Source: Evtepia gabavorous
Lineage (GTDB): Bacteria; Bacillota; Clostridia; Oscillospirales; Oscillospiraceae
Direction of reading: 5' to 3'
Length of the DNA stretch: 64,000 nt
NCBI RefSeq assembly: GCF_003425665.1
Contig: NZ_QQRQ01000007.1
Coordinates: 55,749-119,748 of the forward strand
A program made the position numbers and the translations under genes. Below, piece by piece: positions 41,789 to 50,388 of this stretch. The stretch's first letter is position 1. Each line of letters starts with the position of its first letter. The notes under the pieces are model-generated. The model was not told the origin of the DNA. It saw nothing but the letters and a program-made list of their open reading frames with translations, and did no database searches.

Positions 41789-43579
41789 TCAAAGAACAGC
41801 GCTATTTTTATTTTGTAGCTGGTACATTTCATAATAAATCTTCCCTTGATGAAGAAGTTCTGTGTGAGTACCACTTTCCGCCAAACGCCCATTCTCTATC
41901 ACTAAAATGTTGTTGACTTGGTTAATCAGATTATTAAATTTATGTGCAATGATAATACCCATCTTATCCTGGAATAACTTTTGGTAGAGCTGAGAAATCT
42001 CATAATCAGAAATTGCATCAAGGGCAGAATTGGGTTCATCCAAGAAAATAACATCTGCATCTTTAGAAAATGTTCTTGCAATTGCAAGTTTTTGCCACTC
42101 GCCAAAAGAAATCTGTTTTCCTTCATCGAACCAATACCCTAACTGGGTATCCAAATTTTGTTTGCTGTGATCAATGATATGACCGATTCTAAATTCATTG
42201 CTTAGGTCTCGCAGTTCTGCATCTTTATCCATTAAATCGAGGTTTCCATACGCGATATTTTCGCGGAAAGTCGCGTCGTACTTAATAAAATCTTGAAACA
42301 AAGACGCTATTCTTTTGCTGTAATGCTCTTTTTGAATGGACCTCAATTCGATTCCATTGACATAGATATTGCCCTCATAATTATCGTATAACCCCATAAG
42401 TAATTTTGCCAAGGTTGTTTTTCCACTTCCGTTTTTTCCTACAATTGCATAACTATTTCCTTCCTTGAATTCAAAATTCACATTTTTTAACACATAGCCT
42501 CCTGTGTCATACTTGAAAGAAAGGTTTTCTAATTTCAGACTGTGAATTTTATCTATGATGATTTTTCCTTCATCTAAAGTTTTTGCATTTTCCAGATCAA
42601 TAAAACTATAATATTGACCAATATAAAGGTTTGACTTTTTAATCGAAGATATATTTTGTAAAATAGATTGAATATTTGTCTGGTTTGAGATTGCAGCTCT
42701 TGTGTAAGCCACCACATCTCCCAATAAAATCCCGCCGACGAAACCACAGTAAATAATATACGCGAAGATCGCTCCTGTAATAATTTGCTCAATGATACTA
42801 AGACTTGTCATTTTGACCATTGTTTCTTTTGCAATGGCAGCATCTTGTTGATTAAATTTTTTATATAAATCGTCATATTTTTTGATAAAATAATTTAATA
42901 AATTATAAGTCTTTAGCTCTTTGAAATGTGTTCCGTTTGTGACAATAAAACTATAATACCATGCTTTCCGTTCTTGATTGGTTCTTGCCTTGATAATGCA
43001 GAATTGCTTTTTATTGATTAGATTTGTAATAAGAAATTTTATAATTGGCATAATTACAATGATAAGAATGATGATATAATTAAAATGAAGAAGAATTACA
43101 ATATAAGATAGAGATGTGATAGCTTGACCAATCAATGTTGTAAAGGATGTAAACTGTGACATCAGCGTCCCACCGTTTGCACCTTCGGCTAATTTGATTT
43201 TGTCATAAGTATTACTATTTTCATAATGCCACAAACTCAATTGACTCGCTTTTTGCATGATACAATCTTTGATGTGTAAATTGAACTTAAGAGAAAATTT
43301 TGTAGTGTAATAATTCATGAGGCCACTTATAATGGTTGAGGCCAGATCGATGCAAACATAGAGCACAACCAGCTGGAGAATAAACGTAATGCTCTGAATC
43401 CCTTGCTGAATTAAATTGATAATTTGCTGCATAATCAAAAGAGAAATTGCTGGGGCCAAGCTTTGTATGATCGTTACGGCAGAAGAAACGAAGAGATATC
43501 GCTTGTCTACCTCAAACATACTTTTTATAATTCTGGGAAAAAGAATGAAAAAACGATATTGATCTCCTGTATTTTTCAT
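41789..43579 (-). CDS. lanT: Lanthipeptide-type ABC exporter (membrane + ATPase)
   Basis: The ATG at 43579 (GAAGGGAG upstream) gives 596 residues; a TTG start at 43630 would overlap lanC. The N-terminal half is a six-helix exporter domain. The ATPase has Walker A GKNGSGKT, Walker B DVIFLDEPNSALD, and a divergent signature ISFGEWQKLAIAR in place of LSGGQ. There is no N-terminal C39 peptidase, as in NisT, so it exports but should not cleave the leader. It is last gene of the minus-strand lan operon, AT-rich like its neighbours. Confidence 0.9.
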   Translation of the reverse strand: MKNTGDQYRFFILFPRIIKSMFEVDKRYLFVSSAVTIIQSLAPAISLLIMQQIINLIQQGIQSITFILQLVVLYVCIDLASTIISGLMNYYTTKFSLKFNLHIKDCIMQKASQLSLWHYENSNTYDKIKLAEGANGGTLMSQFTSFTTLIGQAITSLSYIVILLHFNYIIILIIVIMPIIKFLITNLINKKQFCIIKARTNQERKAWYYSFIVTNGTHFKELKTYNLLNYFIKKYDDLYKKFNQQDAAIAKETMVKMTSLSIIEQIITGAIFAYIIYCGFVGGILLGDVVAYTRAAISNQTNIQSILQNISSIKKSNLYIGQYYSFIDLENAKTLDEGKIIIDKIHSLKLENLSFKYDTGGYVLKNVNFEFKEGNSYAIVGKNGSGKTTLAKLLMGLYDNYEGNIYVNGIELRSIQKEHYSKRIASLFQDFIKYDATFRENIAYGNLDLMDKDAELRDLSNEFRIGHIIDHSKQNLDTQLGYWFDEGKQISFGEWQKLAIARTFSKDADVIFLDEPNSALDAISDYEISQLYQKLFQDKMGIIIAHKFNNLINQVNNILVIENGRLAESGTHTELLHQGKIYYEMYQLQNKNSAVL

Positions 43580-43622
43580 TTCTTTACCGCTCCCTTCTAC
43601 CGCGATATCATGCGTAAACGCA

Positions 43623-44921
43623 TCAATCAATCATAAGCAATTTCCCTGTCTTTGTTGTTCTCTTCAGTGACAGCAGGGTAATCGCGATTCCGACTGAGCC
43701 AGTCAAAATCGATAGATCGTTCAAGTGCCCCTCAATTAGAATTGATTTATTACGAATGTCTGTAAGATTCAACTCATTCTCATTATTTTTTCGATACCCT
43801 GCAATCATTTTTTGTATATGGCGTTCCAAATTTGTAAGTAGCTTGGGATTTCTGTAAGAAGAATAGGCACACATTTGAATTGCTACCAAACTGGAAAAAC
43901 CGTGACACAAGGATGGACTATATAAATCATATGTCTTTATGTTCTGGGAGAAAAAACGTATCATTGTTTCAACATGTGCCTGTTCCTTCTCTTTCCACCC
44001 CATATAGCCGGCAACTTTTTGCAACCCTCGCATTACGCCTGCGTTCCCATAGCACCATGAGGAGCTAATGTGCAAATTCTCTGGTTTACACGTGCCGTTC
44101 CAGTATTCTTCAACGGTCATAGGTCCCGGCCAACAAGGTATTTTTTCCTCATTGACTACTTGAAACACTTCATACAAATGATAGACTTTCTCGATTCCAT
44201 CTTTTAGCCCTTCTATGTTGAAACCTTTTGCATGGGCTTTTGCCAGCGCAATTAGTGGTCCCAGCATACCATGCGCGAGCCCAAAGTTGATATTTCCACG
44301 TTTAAATTTTTCCTGATTAAAATTAGGGTTTTGATTGGGCTGTAAAACATGAAACTTGATTATTGATTTGCCCTCAAACTTTGTGTCTCTTGTAAGGGCC
44401 ACTAAGTACTCAATACATGCTTTCAAAATGTGCTTCTCTTCTTTGGTATAGTCGCAGTCTAAGAGATAATATACAGCCCCCGATATGCCACTAATCATGT
44501 CATGGTTGGAATCGCAAACTGGAGCTTTTTTCAATTGTAATAATTTTTTGTCGATTGCCAAAAACAAGAGTTGATTCATGCTCTTTGCAAATTTCTGCAA
44601 TAGGTTGCTCTCCTGACAAAAAGCATTCACAGCAAAGCATTGAGAACCTAACCCGCCAAACATGGCTGTTCGGTGTTGGTATCCGTAGTTTTCTATAGAT
44701 TCCTTTATATTCTGACAAATCAAGTATCCTAAATCTGTCCACCTCTCTTTTTCTTTTACATAAGGCAGGATATCAGCAATGAACAACAGTATGCTGTCAT
44801 AATAATTGGGGTTTAAGGTTCCATTGTCTCTCTGGGAATCTACATAATGCAAGATTTCCTGAACAATTTCTGAGATATCTGTCTCTATAGATTTATTCCA
44901 AAAAATTTGTTTTCCAGTCAT
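43623..44921 (-). CDS. lanC: Lanthionine synthetase C-like cyclase
   Basis: It adds cysteine thiols to dehydrated Ser/Thr to form thioether rings. It has 432 residues with the alpha/alpha-barrel GxxG repeats (GLAHGMLGPL, GISGAVYYLL, GSVGIAITLL) and the zinc ligands in SSSWCYGNAG and SLCHGFSSL (Cys, Cys, His) intact. It lies downstream of lanA1 and just upstream of the exporter gene. An inverted repeat (45018-45050) sits about 100 bases before its start. Confidence 0.93.
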   Translation of the reverse strand: MTGKQIFWNKSIETDISEIVQEILHYVDSQRDNGTLNPNYYDSILLFIADILPYVKEKERWTDLGYLICQNIKESIENYGYQHRTAMFGGLGSQCFAVNAFCQESNLLQKFAKSMNQLLFLAIDKKLLQLKKAPVCDSNHDMISGISGAVYYLLDCDYTKEEKHILKACIEYLVALTRDTKFEGKSIIKFHVLQPNQNPNFNQEKFKRGNINFGLAHGMLGPLIALAKAHAKGFNIEGLKDGIEKVYHLYEVFQVVNEEKIPCWPGPMTVEEYWNGTCKPENLHISSSWCYGNAGVMRGLQKVAGYMGWKEKEQAHVETMIRFFSQNIKTYDLYSPSLCHGFSSLVAIQMCAYSSYRNPKLLTNLERHIQKMIAGYRKNNENELNLTDIRNKSILIEGHLNDLSILTGSVGIAITLLSLKRTTKTGKLLMID

Positions 44922-45017
44922 GATATGGTTCCAACCTTTCTCTGTTTGGCGCTTTCCAATCGCTGGACGGATGTACTGTCTAACCCATACAATATTTTTA
45001 GATATTTGCCACTTGAA

Positions 45018-45050
45018 AACATACCATAGACTTAACCCTTGGACAAATAG
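45018..45050 (-). repeat. Inverted repeat C, downstream flank of lanA1
   Basis: Read on minus it is TATTTGTCCAAGGGTTAAGT then CTATGGTATG. It matches repeat A (45355-45388, plus orientation) at about 28 of 33 positions. The two point outward on either side of lanA1. Confidence 0.75.
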
Positions 45051-45163
45051 TTTTATCTATGGTGTCTCTCATGCTCAAAGGACATCGTTAGAAATTGCGA
45101 GGCATCTTAATATAAACGCAATTTTACAGACTTGCAGATATGTTTCTGAATATAAAAGATATG

Positions 45164-45337
45164 TTATCTGCAGTGTCCACTACAACTGGTTTGTAACCCT
45201 CCACAGGTATTATAGCAGGTATCTCCGCAAGAGCAGGAGTCCCCGCAGGTATAAATACTTGTAAAACGCAAATTTTCATCCTCTTTTTGCGTCTGAATGT
45301 TTTTAATATTCAGATCAAAATCATTATAGTTTCCCAT
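45164..45337 (-). CDS. lanA1: Class I lanthipeptide precursor 1
   Basis: The protein has 57 residues from the ATG at 45337 (AAGGAGG upstream; a longer reading is unsupported). The leader starts MGNYNDFDLNIKNIQ, containing the FNLD-type box that LanB binds. By analogy with nisin, cleavage probably follows ENLR, leaving a 33-residue core starting FTSIYTCGDSC with 7 Cys and 10 Ser/Thr and ending TSCSGHCR. The start (MGNYNDFDL) and end (SCSGHCR) are identical to precursor 2. It is flanked by inverted repeats A and C. Confidence 0.9.
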   Translation of the reverse strand: MGNYNDFDLNIKNIQTQKEDENLRFTSIYTCGDSCSCGDTCYNTCGGLQTSCSGHCR

Positions 45338-45354
45338 TTTATTTCCTCCTTTTC

Positions 45355-45388
45355 TATTTGTCCAAGAGCTAAATCTATGATATGTAAT
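45355..45388 (+). repeat. Inverted repeat A, upstream flank of lanA1
   Basis: TATTTGTCCAAGAGCTAAAT then CTATGATATGT, about 18 bases before the lanA1 start on its 5' side. Nearly identical to repeat B of lanA2, and inverted relative to C. Confidence 0.75.
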
Positions 45389-45442
45389 CTTTAATAACAT
45401 ATTTTTGGCTAAAAACCTTCTAACATTGTACGGCTTTTCAAC

Positions 45443-46471
45443 TTATATTTTGCTTCGAAATACTTTGGAGAATAAAAGCGGTGTGAAGAAAACCATCAGA
45501 ATTAAGACGTAGACAAAAATGATATGCCAATATTCTACACCCCCATTTGGAGCCTCCATGCTTGCAAAATTCATCAAACTAAACATTACAATAGTGTTAT
45601 GTAAAAAATGTATTATTACAGGCAGCCATACATTATTGGTCCGCATGTAAGCGTATGCTATAAAAATTCCGAGTGTAGTAGTAGAAATCAACCGTCCCAA
45701 AATGACTTGCACCAGCTCGATAGGGGATGTCATGGATACCCAAGGTGCAAAGAAAAAAATGACCATTGGCAGGTGCCAAAGTTCCCATAACACACCAAAG
45801 AGGAGCACCCCCTTGACGATGCCAAACTTTTTCTGCAACAGTGGTTGAAAATAGGAACGCCAGCCATATTCTTCCCCAAAGTGGTAATGGAAATTATACA
45901 AAAACAGAAATAATATAGCTGGTTGAAACAACTGTGAGAAGCAGGTTCGTAACGCGTCCATCACATTTCCTGTCGCCGTCAAAAGGATCACCAGCAGAAG
46001 GGAAACACAGTGCAAGACTACAAACAAAATCAATAGACAAACAGAAAGTTTCCAATTTTTACTTTTCAGTCCGTAAGCACTGCGCGCGTCATTGCTTTCA
46101 GATAAATACACGCTAATAAATACCAAAGCAGTAATGATAGATAGAACCATTCCACCAGTCGAAACTTGCTGAAACGGCAAGAAGAAAGTGGTAAAACACC
46201 ACAAAAGAGTGATCCCTGTCAGCACTAAATAACCAATGAAGAAATTTTTTGGCATACAACGCTTGTCTTTATCACAGAGAAGTTTGGCGACCAGCAGACC
46301 GGCTGCGGGGCAAAACATCTGAGCGGATACAAAAAAGTCTACTTTCTTTCCCATATCGGTAAGAATCGCCATGGGAATTATCATGAGATATGGAATGCCA
46401 TAGGTTACCAAGAGGAATATTAGAGGTTCTCTACATTCTTTTTGGGCGGAATGTGTCTCTGACTTTTTCAT
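45443..46471 (-). CDS. CPBP-family intramembrane metalloprotease
   Basis: The protein has 342 residues and many membrane spans. The Abi/CPBP active-site motifs are present: FGEEYGWRSYFQPLL (EExxxR), LLFGVLWELWHLPM (FxxxxxxH type) and PVIIHFLHNT. Such proteins are prenyl-protease homologues that occur in bacteriocin clusters as self-immunity factors or leader peptidases. It lies between the two precursor genes on the same strand. As no LanP or immunity gene is visible, it is the best candidate for either job. Confidence 0.88.
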   Translation of the reverse strand: MKKSETHSAQKECREPLIFLLVTYGIPYLMIIPMAILTDMGKKVDFFVSAQMFCPAAGLLVAKLLCDKDKRCMPKNFFIGYLVLTGITLLWCFTTFFLPFQQVSTGGMVLSIITALVFISVYLSESNDARSAYGLKSKNWKLSVCLLILFVVLHCVSLLLVILLTATGNVMDALRTCFSQLFQPAILFLFLYNFHYHFGEEYGWRSYFQPLLQKKFGIVKGVLLFGVLWELWHLPMVIFFFAPWVSMTSPIELVQVILGRLISTTTLGIFIAYAYMRTNNVWLPVIIHFLHNTIVMFSLMNFASMEAPNGGVEYWHIIFVYVLILMVFFTPLLFSKVFRSKI

Positions 46472-46540
46472 AGCAAGCGCTCCCTTTTTTCACAACTGCT
46501 AAAACATTATGCTGATGAACCATGGAATTTACAGTAAAAT

Positions 46541-46574
46541 CACATAACATAGAATCAACTCTTGGACAAAAATT
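46541..46574 (-). repeat. Inverted repeat D, downstream flank of lanA2
   Basis: On minus, TTTTTGTCCAAGAGTTGATT then CTATGTTATGTG. It matches B (46867-46900) inverted, about 25 of 29 positions over the core, and lies about 65 bases past the lanA2 stop and 70 before the CPBP gene. Confidence 0.75.
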
Positions 46575-46640
46575 TTATCTATGCTTTCGTCTACCTATGA
46601 AGTGTGGACTTTTCTACGTAAGGAAGAGAAAAATATCTCT

Positions 46641-46847
46641 TTATCTGCAGTGTCCACTGCAACTCGCACCTACTCCCCCACAGGTGATACCGCAGGTATC
46701 GCTGCCAGAACAGCCTCCATCGCAAGATAACGCTTCAGTACAAGTCTTTATACTAAGTATTATAGTTGTTGTAATAGATGCGGGGCCAATATCATTTTCG
46801 CCTTGCACTTTTTTAATGTCAAGATCAAAATCATTATAGTTTCCCAT
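46641..46847 (-). CDS. lanA2: Class I lanthipeptide precursor 2
   Basis: The protein has 68 residues. The leader begins MGNYNDFDLDIKKVQ (FDLD box) and has a nisin-like end, GPAS before ITTTIILSIKTC, suggesting cleavage there. The predicted core of about 44 residues has 7 Cys in a spacing different from precursor 1 in the front half but a shared tail TCGGVGASCSGHCR-like motif (TCGG.xxSCSGHCR). AAGGAG precedes the ATG. It is directly downstream of lanB and flanked by repeats B and D. Confidence 0.9.
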   Translation of the reverse strand: MGNYNDFDLDIKKVQGENDIGPASITTTIILSIKTCTEALSCDGGCSGSDTCGITCGGVGASCSGHCR

Positions 46848-46866
46848 TATGTATCTCCTTTCATAT

Positions 46867-46900
46867 AATGATTGTCCAAGAGCTGAGTCTATGATATGTA
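46867..46900 (+). repeat. Inverted repeat B, upstream flank of lanA2
   Basis: AATGATTGTCCAAGAGCTGA then GTCTATGATATGTA, about 20 bases before the lanA2 start. It differs from repeat A at only a few positions. Confidence 0.75.
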
Positions 46901-46922
46901 ACTACTGTAATATTCCATTTAG

Positions 46923-49900
46923 CTAATGTTCGTTAATGGGATTACGCTTGCCTTTTTCAATAATATTAGATAATCCTTCTCGCATAATGTTGAGATATTT
47001 TTGCTCTAAGCTTCTATCTCCTGTTAAGCGATTGCAAAACATGTGAATGACAGAAGAGATGATTTCTTCTTGATGCGCTGTTAATTGTTCTGCACATAAT
47101 ATCTTATTTCGATAATTTTTGATTGCATCATTTCTCTCTGTAAGGAGTGCAACTGTCTGCTCACTTAAATTTGAATCATTACAAGAGAGTAACCATTCTA
47201 TCTTTTTAATATAAGATTGCTTTTTTTCCCGAAAGAGTTTTTTATTTTCTGCAAGCAACGGCGTCAAATTCACTTGCAGTAGCATTTTCTCCCAATGATC
47301 AAAAAAAGCAGTTAATATTGTGCTGATGCCCAATAGATAGGCATTTTCCAACCCTTCTGTTTCCTCGATATTAAATTCATCCAAAAGACCAATCACAAAA
47401 CGGCTGTCAGCAAAAAACACCTCCTCTGCCGATGCAATGAGTTGACTGCCTCCGTACCGGTTGTTTTCTCTAAAATAAATATCAAATTGAACTTTGTTGA
47501 TAAGCTTCCATGTTCGGAAATTTATCAACATTTTCTGTATTGCAAGCAAATGCTTTTGTGCTGTCCATTCGTTTTCGTATTTGAATCTCACTCTTAAATG
47601 CCGCCCGATTTCATCAGAGTAGCGGAGATAGAAAAATTTCGGGTTGCCAATAGAACCTAAGCAGGAGACAATGTAATTAAGGGTTTCATTCTCCCGATCG
47701 TCCAGCTGATAAAGCTTTGCATAGATCCATCCATCCTGTAAAAGCATCAAGGATCTGTTTTCATTCTGCAGCACATTCCACGGTTCGGTCTCTCTTGTAG
47801 GATATTTGGAAACGCTGGGACGAAATAAGGAACAACTAATCTCTGTAATATAGGATTTTCCCTTTATGTCTACACAAATGCTTTCGTTGAAAATATTTTT
47901 TTCTATTTCAGATAAACGTAGACTGTTGTTTTTCTGAATATGTTTATATAAAATTTCCATAGAATGTGCTTTATCTAAGTTTAAAGCTAATCTCCTGTCT
48001 CCTTCTGATAAGTAGACAATATCATCAATCGTGTACTTGCGACGAAGTTTTTGAAAGGATTCTTCAAAAGATTCCTGAGAATGAAGCGCAAAGAAATGTA
48101 ATGGTAAGTTCCACCTTTTTGGAAAAACTACAACATCTTCCAACGAAATCCTCGGGAGAAAAACGTAATCATTTTGAAATAGTTGAAACGCTCTGGCTAT
48201 GATACTGGTCTCTTCATCTGAGGAAATTTGCATTAGTAGTTGGGATACTTCCGACAAGGAAGATGGATTGACCATGCAGTTTTGGCGAACCTTGCAACGT
48301 TTTCCGAGCCGTTTGGATTTTATATAAAGTTGATTATATTGCATGCCTATCAGCAGGTCATCCAAAGGAAGTTCTTCTGCGTTGGAATTGTCATCATTTG
48401 TAGCAAGCGCAATATAATACTGGCTTTCATTTCTGTGATTATTGACATTGCTCATCCGCCCCTTTACACTTCCTTCTCTGATCTCTACTGTAACCAGAGC
48501 TTTATCTGAACAAACAAGGGAGCGATTGTTTTCTTTGTATTGATGGAAAAGGTCTGCATCCAATACACAGTTAAATCGATTGAACATATCCCCGGCAGCT
48601 CCACTTCCACCGATTGGCGCAAGCCACAAACGATAGTGTTCTTTTTCTTTGGAGACAAAGAAGTTGATGTCAAAAGATTCTGGATACCTATCTTCTCGAC
48701 TTATTTCCAGGGATGAAAAATTATCTATAGATAAATTAATCTCCTCCTTCTGCGCCTGCAGACAATCCAAAATCTTTTCATCCACAATTTGTTTGATTTT
48801 TTGATCTTTTTCATCCTGAGATGGTTGATACTTTTCTAAGTAGGAAAGCCCGTTAAAGTCATTTTGGTCGATGATAGTACAAAACGGTACTTCTACATTG
48901 GATCCATATTCTTCCTGAAACTGCCGCTTAAACTTTTCTAACCTTGAGGGCACATCGACTTGTAGATATGTCAATGCTTCAACAAATTGTTCTACAATTT
49001 CTTTCACTTGATAAGGCAACTTGTTTTGCTGAAGAACCATACCCTTATTCACGGCCAGAAGGTCTTTCTCATTTTTCTGGTTAAGCAAACCATCCATCAA
49101 GGTATAGACAGACTCAATGGTTTTTGCATTCACCTGATCAATCTCCAATTCACCATTCATTTGGTTAATTAGTGTATTAATTTTTTGTAGCGTTTCCTTC
49201 TGCCGATTAATTCCTTCTATGGGCGCCAGAATTTTCAAGACATATTCCAATCCATTTTCGCAGTTTGCTGGAGCCCTCAAATTGCTAAGTAAAACTTCAT
49301 TTTCCATGAGTGCATTGATCGTTGAAATAATTTTTTCCTCTGGAACACCAGGATATTTACTTTGAATGCGAGATTTTAATAAATCGTAGCGAATGAACGT
49401 CTGTGCCTGTTGTTTCACATAGGTGATCAAAGGCGTATTTCGCATGTGAGTTCTTTCGGTGACGGTTTCTTCTGGCATAAGAAAACCATGATTTGAGTGA
49501 TGCGGGTTCTTTAATCGGTCTCCAGAAACATAGCAATTGTTGTTAAATCGTAACTGAAGTTGTGGATATACGGATGGATTATTCTCCATCTCATAAATAA
49601 AATGAGAGAGCCAAGAATAATCTGCTCGACATTCGAGAATGGCTTTTCTTTCGTCGATAACCAGAGGTTCTATATTTGGATTCTCACAAAACTCTCCCAA
49701 CGCAGCCCCAGCAAAAAGGCCGTACGGCGTTGGTCTTGTACATGCTCGAATTAGGAATTTAATGCGTGCTAAATTTCTTGCTTTGCTTTTTTTGGTGCTA
49801 CTCTGCAAATTTCGCTTTTTAGCATTGTACAATTCACGACTAGACAACAGAATACTTTTATCCATAAAATCACGGAAGGGGGTTTGCTGAAGAAAATTCT

Positions 49901-49997
49901 CCACATCATTGCCTTCAAACTGTACAAAATCAGAAAACACACTTGCTGGTAAACTCGGAGTCCTAACCATAAAAATGTCATTGCAAGAATATCTCAT
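46923..49997 (-). CDS. lanB: Full-length lantibiotic dehydratase LanB
   Basis: It dehydrates Ser/Thr of the precursors using glutamyl-tRNA. It has 1024 residues from the ATG at 49997 (GGTGG 8 bases upstream; a GTG at 50009 overlaps that site). The N-terminal glutamylation domain has the family segment RACTRPTPYGLFAGAALGEF and runs to about 650. The last 270 residues (from WIYAKLYQLDDRENE) are the SpaB_C elimination domain, so both halves are fused as in NisB. It is first gene of the minus-strand lan operon. Confidence 0.94.
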   Translation of the reverse strand: MRYSCNDIFMVRTPSLPASVFSDFVQFEGNDVENFLQQTPFRDFMDKSILLSSRELYNAKKRNLQSSTKKSKARNLARIKFLIRACTRPTPYGLFAGAALGEFCENPNIEPLVIDERKAILECRADYSWLSHFIYEMENNPSVYPQLQLRFNNNCYVSGDRLKNPHHSNHGFLMPEETVTERTHMRNTPLITYVKQQAQTFIRYDLLKSRIQSKYPGVPEEKIISTINALMENEVLLSNLRAPANCENGLEYVLKILAPIEGINRQKETLQKINTLINQMNGELEIDQVNAKTIESVYTLMDGLLNQKNEKDLLAVNKGMVLQQNKLPYQVKEIVEQFVEALTYLQVDVPSRLEKFKRQFQEEYGSNVEVPFCTIIDQNDFNGLSYLEKYQPSQDEKDQKIKQIVDEKILDCLQAQKEEINLSIDNFSSLEISREDRYPESFDINFFVSKEKEHYRLWLAPIGGSGAAGDMFNRFNCVLDADLFHQYKENNRSLVCSDKALVTVEIREGSVKGRMSNVNNHRNESQYYIALATNDDNSNAEELPLDDLLIGMQYNQLYIKSKRLGKRCKVRQNCMVNPSSLSEVSQLLMQISSDEETSIIARAFQLFQNDYVFLPRISLEDVVVFPKRWNLPLHFFALHSQESFEESFQKLRRKYTIDDIVYLSEGDRRLALNLDKAHSMEILYKHIQKNNSLRLSEIEKNIFNESICVDIKGKSYITEISCSLFRPSVSKYPTRETEPWNVLQNENRSLMLLQDGWIYAKLYQLDDRENETLNYIVSCLGSIGNPKFFYLRYSDEIGRHLRVRFKYENEWTAQKHLLAIQKMLINFRTWKLINKVQFDIYFRENNRYGGSQLIASAEEVFFADSRFVIGLLDEFNIEETEGLENAYLLGISTILTAFFDHWEKMLLQVNLTPLLAENKKLFREKKQSYIKKIEWLLSCNDSNLSEQTVALLTERNDAIKNYRNKILCAEQLTAHQEEIISSVIHMFCNRLTGDRSLEQKYLNIMREGLSNIIEKGKRNPINEH

Positions 49998-50046
49998 TTT
50001 ATAAACCACCGTTCTATATTACACTGAATTTTATTGATATCTTACA

Positions 50047-50078
50047 ATTATATACTATAATATATAATGTATTGTCAA
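50047..50078 (-). promoter_or_regulatory. Promoter of the lan operon
   Basis: On minus, a perfect TTGACA (50073-50078) is followed by an AT-only stretch with TATATA after 18 bases (50049-50054) or TATAAT after 20 (50047-50052). It lies about 50 bases before lanB. Confidence 0.7.
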
Positions 50079-50207
50079 ACATTATTTTAAAAATATTGAG
50101 AAAATTAATAAATTAAATGGATCAATCTTGCAACCTAAAATCATTCTTATTGCTTTATCCGGCAGACGATGGACAACAGAGCAGGTTTCAACATCGTTAA
50201 ACAGTAA

Positions 50208-50249
50208 ACCAGTATATTGGAAATAGCGTAGCATTTCCAATATACTGGT
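50208..50249. repeat. Perfect 17-bp palindrome
   Basis: ACCAGTATATTGGAAAT and its exact complement around AGCGTAGC, with no T run on either side, so it is not a typical terminator. The 50010-50388 gap holds this, the next hairpin and the lan promoter, but no gene. Confidence 0.7.
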
Positions 50250-50305
50250 CAATGAAATGATGATCTCTTATTTTGATATCTCAAAGAGGTTCGATTCAAC
50301 TATTA

Positions 50306-50341
50306 TTTACACGGTCACAGAATCTGACGTGACCGTGTAAA
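50306..50341. terminator. Hairpin downstream of the alcohol dehydrogenase gene
   Basis: TTTACACGGTCAC / GTGACCGTGTAAA with a 10-base loop, 48 bases past the stop at 50389 on the minus strand. Only a weak A/T tail follows, so termination is likely but unproven. Confidence 0.55.
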
Positions 50342-50388
50342 AATAACATAAAATAGTTTTTTCATTTCGAATTTTCGGTTGAGGATGG

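Noticed and set aside
44920..45264. 114-residue plus-strand frame opposite lanA1
   Set aside because: It is a shadow of lanA1 and its flank, with no ribosome binding site or known motifs.
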